A stretch of DNA of 23,284 nt from a virus. The notes beneath the pieces are model-generated. The model had not been told where the DNA came from and searched no databases. It saw nothing but the letters and a program-made list of their open reading frames with translations. Both the position numbers and the translations under genes were made by a program. Within the stretch, counting starts at the first letter, position 1, and the number at the start of each line of letters is the position of its first letter. The stretch covers positions 1-23,284 of IMG/VR virus record IMGVR_UViG_3300046167_000731. One strand, written 5' to 3'. Shown here piece by piece: positions 15,264-20,930 of this stretch.

Positions 15264-15620
15264 GTGACAACATTCATTAAAATTGGCGCTACAGAATATG
15301 ATGCCGCTGATTATACTATCACTGGTTACAGACAATTTCGTGAAGCGTGGCAAGCTGATACAGATACGGCTGTAATTTCTGTAAATCTTGAAAAAGCCAA
15401 AGAAATTTGGCGTGATAAAATAAGAAAAGGTCGCAAAGACAAGCTCGCAGCATTAGATACGGCGTATATGAGGGCGCTTGAGGCGGGCAGTGATACCACT
15501 CAAATCGTGACTGATAAACAAGTATTAAGAGATGCGCCCGCGCATCCAGACATTGCAGCGGCCACCACGGTTGAAGAACTTGTAGAAGTTCAACCAATCC
15601 CAAATCATAGCATTGAATAA
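15264..15620 (+). CDS. Tail fibre assembly-like protein
   Basis: The 118-aa product starts at GTG with AGGAG upstream. It contains YRQFREAWQADTDTAVISV, NLEKAKEIWRDKIRKGRKD, KLAALDTAYMRALEAGSDTT and VLRDAPAHPDIAAATT. This pattern of a helical region with LAALD and LRDAP elements matches small phage proteins following tail fibre genes and usually annotated as tail assembly chaperones. It probably helps fold or attach the neighbouring fibres or adhesin. Confidence 0.8.
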   Translation: MTTFIKIGATEYDAADYTITGYRQFREAWQADTDTAVISVNLEKAKEIWRDKIRKGRKDKLAALDTAYMRALEAGSDTTQIVTDKQVLRDAPAHPDIAAATTVEELVEVQPIPNHSIE

Positions 15621-15622
15621 AC

Positions 15623-16711
15623 ATGCCCGGCATCGTCGTTCAGCATAATCAAATTGGTGGAAACGGGAGTTCAGGAGCCGTAGACACTCAGTCTCTCTCC
15701 AGCCTTACTTCAACATATCCTAATAATTTTTCTGGATCTTCTGTCCTTGAAATAAATGGCCGTGTGAAGTTTTTTGGTGATCCGAACAGTGGATTGGAAC
15801 CGATTACGTTGGGTGATGGCACTGTTTTTTATGTTGATAGCGAGTTTCCTTTGCGAACTGATATTTTAACTTCTGGGACAAGTTGGTCTAGAGCAACCGT
15901 ATCAGGGGCAACTCAGATAAAAGTTTGGGTTGTTGGCGGCGGTGGCAGCGGCGGATCTGCGTCTACAGACGGTGGTCGTGAAAAGGTTGCCTCTGGTGGT
16001 GGTGCTGGCGGTGTGGCTGTTAGAACATACACCTACTCATCCACAACAAGTGCTTCTATTTCAATCGGAGCGGCTGGCGCAGCATCCTCTGGAGCTTCGG
16101 GGGGTGGAACGGCACGATCAGGTAGAAATGGTGGCACTACAACATTCAATCCCAACTCTGGAACCACAATATCCGCAACTGGTGGTTCAAGAGGCTTTGG
16201 CTCAAGGCAAGGAACTTTAGGGAATAATGCAAATACCACTGGTATGCCGGGAGAAAATTCAACTAGCACTCTTGGAGGTCAATGGGGTGGATGTGGTGCC
16301 TCTGTAGGTGGAACAGGGTCTGGCGGTGACCAAAATTACACTGGCGGCGTAAGCATAGGGTTTTCTATCGGGGGTGACGGGTCACAGGCTTCTGGTGGCG
16401 GCTCAGTAAACTTTGGCCTTGGATCAGACACAGGAAATTTTGACGGGCTTGTAGTTACTGGTAGTGGTCAAAGATATGGAGAAGATAGCCCTCTGCCAAA
16501 CCCTCCCGCTGGTATTAGCGCTGCGAGCAACTTTAATTCCGCTTGGACTTTTCGTGGTGGCGCTGCAAATGAACATTCAAGTGGAACCTCTGTAAACGGT
16601 GACGCTGGTACAAATTTTGGGGCTGGCGGCGGCGGGATGGCACAGGAAAGCGGAGCGTTGAGAGCGGGTGGAGCGGGAACCGCTGGGGTTATTATTGTTC
16701 AGTATCTCTAA
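15623..16711 (+). CDS. Glycine-rich tail adhesin
   Basis: The 362-aa protein begins with a short region (MPGIVVQHNQIGGNGSSGAV) and a virion-binding-like part up to about residue 95. From about residue 100 it is dominated by glycine-rich runs (VVGGGGSGGSA, SGGGAGGVAV, GAGGGGMAQ), which in T-even-type adhesins and related receptor-binding proteins form polyglycine helices supporting variable loops. It ends GGAGTAGVIIVQYL, a typical end of such domains. This is likely the receptor-contact protein at the fibre tip. It closes the fibre cassette; a 56-base gap with a candidate promoter follows. Confidence 0.88.
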   Translation: MPGIVVQHNQIGGNGSSGAVDTQSLSSLTSTYPNNFSGSSVLEINGRVKFFGDPNSGLEPITLGDGTVFYVDSEFPLRTDILTSGTSWSRATVSGATQIKVWVVGGGGSGGSASTDGGREKVASGGGAGGVAVRTYTYSSTTSASISIGAAGAASSGASGGGTARSGRNGGTTTFNPNSGTTISATGGSRGFGSRQGTLGNNANTTGMPGENSTSTLGGQWGGCGASVGGTGSGGDQNYTGGVSIGFSIGGDGSQASGGGSVNFGLGSDTGNFDGLVVTGSGQRYGEDSPLPNPPAGISAASNFNSAWTFRGGAANEHSSGTSVNGDAGTNFGAGGGGMAQESGALRAGGAGTAGVIIVQYL

Positions 16712-16712
16712 C

Positions 16713-16741
16713 TTGAATTTGCATATTTTTCTACATACATT
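16713..16741 (+). promoter_or_regulatory. Candidate promoter before the 16768 gene
   Basis: TTGAAT (16713-16718) and TACATT (16736-16741) are separated by 17 bases. The -10 overlaps the second copy of the CTACATACA motif. The gene start lies 27 bases after the -10. Confidence 0.35.
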
Positions 16742-16744
16742 ACA
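16730..16744 (+). repeat. CTACATACA motif, copy 2
   Basis: TCTACATACATTACA lies in the gap between the adhesin and the 80-aa gene. It matches copy 1 (2149) over the first ten bases. Confidence 0.5.
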
Positions 16745-16767
16745 CATATCAAACTGAAGGGAAGATT

Positions 16768-17010
16768 ATGAATACCGAAACAAGCGAAATGATTGTTGAA
16801 AATGAAGAACGAACATTCAACATCGATGGCACTAAAATAAAGGAATCTGAATTATCTCAAGAACAAATGTATCTTATGAGGCTTGTTGATAGGTTAAAGT
16901 CTGAAACCTTCAATATCTCAATGTCTTTAGATGAAAAACAGTTTGCTTTAGAAACCGCAATGAAGCGACTTGGTGCCACTGTTAAAAAAGAAGAAGCTGA
17001 GTCCAGTTAA
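16768..17010 (+). CDS. Small helical protein, DUF6447-like
   Basis: The 80-aa protein has a good ribosome site (GAAGGGAAG). The pattern FNIDGTKIKESELSQEQMYL followed by a long helix up to LETAMKRLGATVKKEE is like that of small phage proteins grouped in DUF6447 (an ID-G-x-x-Y-like hairpin, then an LS-x-E-x-x helix). It stands alone between two copies of the CTACATACA motif and upstream of a strong terminator, so it may be its own transcription unit. The function is unknown. Confidence 0.78.
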   Translation: MNTETSEMIVENEERTFNIDGTKIKESELSQEQMYLMRLVDRLKSETFNISMSLDEKQFALETAMKRLGATVKKEEAESS

Positions 17011-17022
17011 AACTTGCCTTTT

Positions 17023-17038
17023 CCTACATACAAATTTA
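17023..17038 (+). repeat. CTACATACA motif, copy 3
   Basis: CCTACATACAAATTTA lies just after the 16768 gene and 25 bases before a terminator. It matches copy 1 over CTACATACAAATT (13 bases). Confidence 0.5.
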
Positions 17039-17062
17039 ACACAAATATAAGATAAGGATATT

Positions 17063-17086
17063 AAAGGGCCATTTTGGCCCTTTTTT
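17063..17086 (+). terminator. Strong intrinsic terminator before the neck genes
   Basis: AAAGGGCC (17063-17070) pairs with GGCCCTTT (17076-17083) across a 5-base loop and is followed by T residues. The next gene starts only 16 bases beyond the T tract, leaving no room for a normal promoter in between. The neck and tail operon must therefore be read through this terminator or use an unusual start. Confidence 0.9.
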
Positions 17087-17101
17087 GTTTTGGAGATGCC
17101 A

Positions 17102-17611
17102 ATGACATTCGCACTTGTCGCTGAAACAGGATCGGGAGTGAGCGGGGCAAACGCCTATGCCACAGTATCAAATGCTGATACATATTTCGATGGACAGATC
17201 TACAAAAACTCTTGGATCAAATCATCTTCAGCGCAAAAAGCCCAAGCCTTGGCGATGGCCACTTCGACCCTCGATACTCTGGTTGCTTGGAACGGCACAA
17301 AAAAGGTTTCAACCAATCCCCTAGAGTGGCCACGCAAAGGTGTAACTGAAAAGAACGGATACGCGATTGCCGATGATGTAATCCCCGATGTCATCAAAGA
17401 AGCAACATATCTCACCGCTCTCGGTCTGCTTGAAAGCAATCGCAGGGAAGAACCTGGTGACGCCGGCATTGATGAACTGACCCTGGAAGGCATCGATATT
17501 AAATTTAATAAAACAGACAGATCATCAATTTTGCCCCACTTTGTAATGCTTGTCGTTGAAGATTACGGGCGTATCAAAGGCGGGCGTTTTGCAAGCGTGT
17601 CGAGGTCATAA
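17102..17611 (+). CDS. Head-tail connector, DnaT-like family
   Basis: The ATG at 17102 has TGGAG six bases upstream; a TTG at 17090 lies close to the terminator tail and is less likely. The 169-aa protein has ETGSGVSGANAYATVSNADT YFDG near the N-terminus, then a helix with AQALAMATSTLDTL and the marker LEWPRKGV, followed by IPDVIKEATYLTALGLL. This is the phage family usually labelled putative DnaT-like single-strand DNA-binding protein, whose members sit at the first neck-gene position and are thought to be gp6/gp15-like adaptors. I favour the connector role from context. Confidence 0.88.
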   Translation: MTFALVAETGSGVSGANAYATVSNADTYFDGQIYKNSWIKSSSAQKAQALAMATSTLDTLVAWNGTKKVSTNPLEWPRKGVTEKNGYAIADDVIPDVIKEATYLTALGLLESNRREEPGDAGIDELTLEGIDIKFNKTDRSSILPHFVMLVVEDYGRIKGGRFASVSRS

Positions 17612-17979
17612 TGGATCTAGCGGCAAAGATTTCAAAGACACTCAAGACCGTAGGTAAAGTCATTGATGGGTCGGAGAAAGATCTTGTCGTTACTAAAATG
17701 AAAGCGAATGTTTCATACGATCCAACCACAGGCAGTTTTAGCCAAATGAACTCTAAAACATACAGAGTTAAAGGTATCGTAACAAACACAAGTCAAAACC
17801 AACAGGATCTTCAGCGGCAGCGACAACAAACGAAGCTTGTTCTGATCGCCTATAAAGACTTGCCCGTTGAAATCGAAACATCTGACAAAGTCAATTTCGA
17901 CAAGCAAGACTACTTCATTACTGAAGCGAGCTTAGACGCAGCCTCTGCACTTCATCGGCTGAACGTGAGGTCTGGATGA
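17611..17979 (+). CDS. Head closure / neck protein, probable
   Basis: The ATG shares a base with the preceding stop (TAATGG). The 122-aa protein has a helical start (MDLAAKISKTLKTVGKVIDG) and then a beta-barrel-like part (SKTYRVKGIVTNTSQN, TKLVLIAYKDLPVEIETSDK, DYFITEASLD). This is the size, fold pattern and gene position of head-closure (stopper) proteins, which lock the portal channel after packaging. The specific family is not recognised, so the call rests on position and fold pattern. Confidence 0.75.
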   Translation: MDLAAKISKTLKTVGKVIDGSEKDLVVTKMKANVSYDPTTGSFSQMNSKTYRVKGIVTNTSQNQQDLQRQRQQTKLVLIAYKDLPVEIETSDKVNFDKQDYFITEASLDAASALHRLNVRSG

Positions 17980-18536
17980 CGATTAAATTGGTTCGAAAAG
18001 GCAAGTCGCTCGACAGCCTAGAAAAGAGTTTGGAGAGGACTATAACGAATGAGCTTAAAGCGATTGTTTCAATGGCCCATAGCGAAGTTCTGGCACATAC
18101 TCCGGTTAATACGGGAACGCTGGCTGCAAATACGAACTTCTCTCTTAATCAGCCGGATCGATCTTTCGGTGTACTTGAAAATGAGGTCGATAGAGATGCC
18201 TCTCAAGTCGCGCTTCCGGTCTATGGTGCCTCGACTATGGAAAAAAATCGCCCGCAAGCACTAAGCTTGGCAGTCAGAACAAGAAACAGAGCATTAAAAA
18301 GCTTTAAGATCGATTTTTCAAAAAAGAAAACCTACAAATTCTTCATCACCAACGCGACACCCTACGTCACTGACGTTGAATACGGGCAGGGCATTAACAT
18401 TAAAGCCCGTCAAAGCGCCGTTGGGATGTTTCGCAAGTCAGTTCAGAAAATAAAACAGAACATCAAGTCCGGCAAAGGCAAGCGTTTCGGCAAGTTCGAT
18501 CAGCGCATGTCAGGCCCGCGCACATTCACTGAGTAG
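17976..18536 (+). CDS. HK97 gp10-like neck/tail protein
   Basis: The start overlaps the preceding gene by four bases (ATGA). The 186-aa protein has an N-terminal helix, the landmark HTPVNTGTLAANTNF and later NATPYVTDVEYGQG, which together are the signature of the HK97 gp10 / tail-completion family that joins head-completed capsids to tails. A basic C-terminal tail follows. The insert between the two landmarks is longer than in minimal members. Confidence 0.85.
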   Translation: MTIKLVRKGKSLDSLEKSLERTITNELKAIVSMAHSEVLAHTPVNTGTLAANTNFSLNQPDRSFGVLENEVDRDASQVALPVYGASTMEKNRPQALSLAVRTRNRALKSFKIDFSKKKTYKFFITNATPYVTDVEYGQGINIKARQSAVGMFRKSVQKIKQNIKSGKGKRFGKFDQRMSGPRTFTE

Positions 18537-18541
18537 TCCAA

Positions 18542-18964
18542 ATGAAATACGATGAAGAGCGAAAACAGATTGAGAGCCGCTTTCAAACCATTTGGGCTGC
18601 TTCAACCTATAAAGATGTGCCTATCATCTTTGAAAATGTCCCGTTCAAAATCGTTCCAAGCAAGGACTACGTTGCCATCCAGATCTTAGCGGCTGGCGGG
18701 GAAAAGCTTGAAATGGGCAACACCTTCTTTCGCAACGAAGGCATCATTCAGTTCGATATCTATGTGCGAGAAGAAACCGGATCTGCAACCGGCAAAAAAA
18801 TGGCAGACGTAATTTCTGACTCCTTTCGGAATGTCAGATTTGGGGATGCAGCCAGCGGCTACATACTCACAAGAACGCCAAGTTTTCGTTCACTAGGGGT
18901 GGATGATGGGCGATTTAGAATGGTGCTATCCGTTGAATATCAGCGGGATGTGAGCATCGCTTAA
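18542..18964 (+). CDS. Tail terminator protein, DUF4128-like
   Basis: The 140-aa protein starts with a helix (YDEERKQIESRFQTIWAAS), then DVPIIFENVPFK, IIQFDIYVREETGSATG, KKMADVISDSFRNV, and ends with a strand MVLSVEYQRDV. This is the ferredoxin-like plan of lambda gpU-type tail terminators and of DUF4128 proteins. It would cap the tail tube and join it to the neck. The order connector, stopper, gp10-like, terminator, tube is the standard one. Confidence 0.85.
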   Translation: MKYDEERKQIESRFQTIWAASTYKDVPIIFENVPFKIVPSKDYVAIQILAAGGEKLEMGNTFFRNEGIIQFDIYVREETGSATGKKMADVISDSFRNVRFGDAASGYILTRTPSFRSLGVDDGRFRMVLSVEYQRDVSIA

Positions 18965-18965
18965 C

Positions 18966-18978
18966 GGCATTTTATGCC
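18966..18978 (+). other. Short hairpin between tail terminator and tail tube genes
   Basis: GGCAT pairs with ATGCC across a TTT loop, with no T tract. This is at most a weak pause or RNA stability element. Confidence 0.3.
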
Positions 18979-19000
18979 CCACCAACCTGGAGATTAGATA

Positions 19001-19973
19001 ATGTCTAATACATACTTCGCCGATAGCAGCGAAACGCGGGTTGCCCTGATAGAAGAAGCCACATGGGGCACAACGCCGTCTACGCCAGCTTTTAAAATAA
19101 TGAGAGTGACGGGCGAAAGCTTGTCAGTCGAAACAGAAACAGTCACAGGATCTGAGCTTCGCGCAGATCGCAACGTGGCCCACCTCATCAATGCGTCTAA
19201 GGCAACTGGCGGATCGATTGAGATGGAACTTAATCACGATGATGTCGTTCATCTGATGATGGAAAGTGCGATGCAAGCTGCATTTAGCTCTGACAAACTC
19301 ATCAATGGCGTGACTCCAAAGATGTTCACAATGGAGCGCACGTTCAGCCACACATCCGGCGGATCAGGCACAAATACATTTGTGCGGCACAGCGGCATGA
19401 TGGCCGATACGATGGCCCTAACAATGTCAGCGGGATCGATGATCACGGCAAGCTTTGGCTTCCTGGGGAAAGAGGCAACATCAGCGGCTGCCGCGATTAC
19501 CGGGGCTACCTATACCGCCGCCTCAACTACACCGCCTCTGTCAGCGTCAGCAGATTTTGCATCTTTAACAATGTCAAACATCACCTCGCCTAAGATCTCA
19601 AGCTTGAGCCTCAACACGACAAACAACCTTCGCCGCCAGCAAGGCGTTGGGGTTGAGACATCAGTCGGATTGGGCACAGGCCGCTTTGAGGTGACCGGCT
19701 CTATGGATTTCTACATGGAGAACAAAGAGGTGCTTGATGACTATCTTGGCGGCACGGCTACGAGCTTGGCCTTCACCATTGGTGCAGCGGCTGGAGCGAA
19801 GTACACATTCACAATCCCAACTGTGAAGTTTGAGTCAGTTACCATCAACGCAGGGTGGCAATGATCAAGATGTATTTGTCTCAGCGGGCTGGAGAGGCCT
19901 GTTTAGCGCTGATGTCGATAGTGGCACAGGCGGAAGCCAAGGCGGGACAATGATGATCGAGAGGAGCGTTTAA
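19001..19973 (+). CDS. Major tail tube protein, with one +1 frame disruption near its end
   Basis: This gene encodes the repeating subunit of the tail tube. It starts with CTGGAG upstream. The segments VALIEEATWGTTPSTPAF, VTGSELRADRNVAHLINASK and GSIEMELNHDDVV are typical of siphophage tail tube proteins of the type seen in marine phages. As written the frame ends at 19864, but moving +1 at the GGG at 19853-19855 gives VTINAGGNDQDVFVSAG and continues to a stop at 19973 with a ribosome site for the next gene just before it. Removing one G restores a protein of about 323 aa. The extension has clear coding character (DSGTGGSQGGTMMIERSV). Confidence 0.9.
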
Positions 19974-19975
19974 TT

Positions 19976-20146
19976 ATGTGGACGGCTTCTGTTTCATTCT
20001 CCTATTACGATGATGATGGAGAGAAAACGGTCAAAGTTGGGAGCGAAGTGAATGCTCCCAGCGATTGGCTCGACAACTGGGCAAAACAAGGTTTGGTAAA
20101 GTCATCTGCCAAGCCAAAAGCAAAAAAGGCCGAAGCGGATAGCTAA
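19976..20146 (+). CDS. 56-aa hypothetical protein
   Basis: The ATG follows the tail tube stop by two bases and has GAGGAG upstream. The product starts MWTASVSFSYYDDDGEK, has SDWLDNWAKQGLV in the middle and a basic Ala/Lys-rich end (KPKAKKAEADS). A short strand region followed by a D-W-L-x-x-W helix is a common form in small tail-module proteins of phages. The function is unknown. It lies between the tube and chaperone genes, so it probably helps tail assembly. Confidence 0.78.
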   Translation: MWTASVSFSYYDDDGEKTVKVGSEVNAPSDWLDNWAKQGLVKSSAKPKAKKAEADS

Positions 20147-20157
20147 AGCCCTAGGGG

Positions 20158-20180
20158 GGGCACTTCGCCGGGGGGTGCCC
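20158..20180 (+). terminator. GC-rich hairpin, possible weak terminator
   Basis: GGGCAC (20158-20163) can pair with GTGCCC (20175-20180) across an 11-base, G-rich loop. Runs of seven and six G flank the stem. There is no clean T tract, so termination is doubtful. It may regulate the chaperone genes, whose start lies 20 bases further on. Confidence 0.4.
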
Positions 20181-20199
20181 TCTCATTATTGGAGACATT

Positions 20200-20594
20200 A
20201 TGTCTAATTTTTTATCCCGTTACTCCACAGACAGCACTCTTGAAACAGAGGGGGTCTGGGTTGATTTTGGCGATGGCATTCAAGTTAAAGGTCACTCGCG
20301 AGAACACCGATGAAGCGCAGAAATTCCGCCAGAAAATTCTTCACAAGTATCGCTACTCACCGTAAGATCCCTGATGAAGTTTTGACCGACCTGGCGACCA
20401 AAGTTTTGGCGCATGTTTTAGTCAAAGATTGGAAAGGCATCACCGACGAAAAAGGCAAGGATCTGCCCTACACGCCGGAAAACGCATATAAGATCTTTTC
20501 AGAATTCAAAGACTTTCGCGAGGATGTTTCAACGGCATCGCAAGAGCGGGAGTTCTTCAAACAAGAAGAGATTGCGGCCCAAGCAAAAAACTAG
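20200..20594 (+). CDS. Tail assembly chaperone, G-like short form (two +1 disruptions)
   Basis: The ATG at 20200 has GGAGA upstream. The protein begins MSNFLSRYSTDSTLETEGVW with VDFGDGIQVK. At 20290-20291 (GG in AAAGGTCAC) the frame must move +1 to VTRENTDEAQKFRQKILH. At 20360-20361 (CC in TCACCGTAA) it must move +1 again to reach RKIPDEVLTDLATKVLAHVL and a normal stop at 20594. With both extra bases removed the product is about 130 aa. The EGVWVDFGDG start is typical of chaperone genes between tail tube and tape measure. In lambda terms this is gpG: it coats the tape measure protein during tail assembly. Confidence 0.88.
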
Positions 20595-20930
20595 AGGAAG
20601 TCCTTGGTTGGATGGTCGATTGGGGGCATCGGATTGATGATCTTCAGAACATGGTTAGCGATGATTACATCCCCGCTGCCTTGGAACGAAGGACCGGAGC
20701 CGGTGCTTGCAAACCAACCCGTCTTGGACGCCTTTTATTTTTTAACATCGAGGCGGGTTAGCCACTTCGATGCGATTGGCTGCATACCCTTGAGTGAGAT
20801 GATTTCTTACACCCAGGTTGCCGGGATGAATGATCCGGCGACACGGGAAGAGTTCATCTTTTTCCTGAGTTTTGCCGACAACTTTTACGTTGGTAAAATA
20901 AACGAGAAGAAAGCGAAATCACATGGCTGA
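20200..20930 (+). CDS. Tail assembly chaperone, GT-like long form made by -1 frameshift
   Basis: The short form reads GCA AAA AAC TAG. The A AAA AAC at 20585-20591 is exactly in register for a tandem -1 slip, which bypasses the stop and continues LEEVLGWMVDWGHRIDDLQN MVSDDYIPAAL. Near 20683-20684 (TTGGAAC) a surplus base again moves the frame +1 to NEGPEPVLANQPVLDAFYFL, which runs to a stop at 20930, eight bases inside the tape measure gene. With three surplus bases removed and one slip, the long form is about 242 aa. The T part has the usual tail-chaperone pattern (PVLDAFYFLTSRRVSHFDAI). Long and short forms would act together to recruit the tube protein to the tape measure. Confidence 0.85.
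20585..20591 (+). promoter_or_regulatory. Programmed -1 frameshift site A AAA AAC
   Basis: Six A residues and a C form X XXY YYZ in the zero frame (codons AAA AAC), followed directly by a TAG stop. Such a site at the end of the G gene is the established arrangement in lambda and many siphophages. Confidence 0.85.

Noticed and set aside
20604-20680. Independent gene start at TTG 20604 for the second chaperone
   Set aside because: The first 25 codons in that frame lack coding character, while the -1 frame from the heptamer gives a good protein here and joins this frame near 20683.
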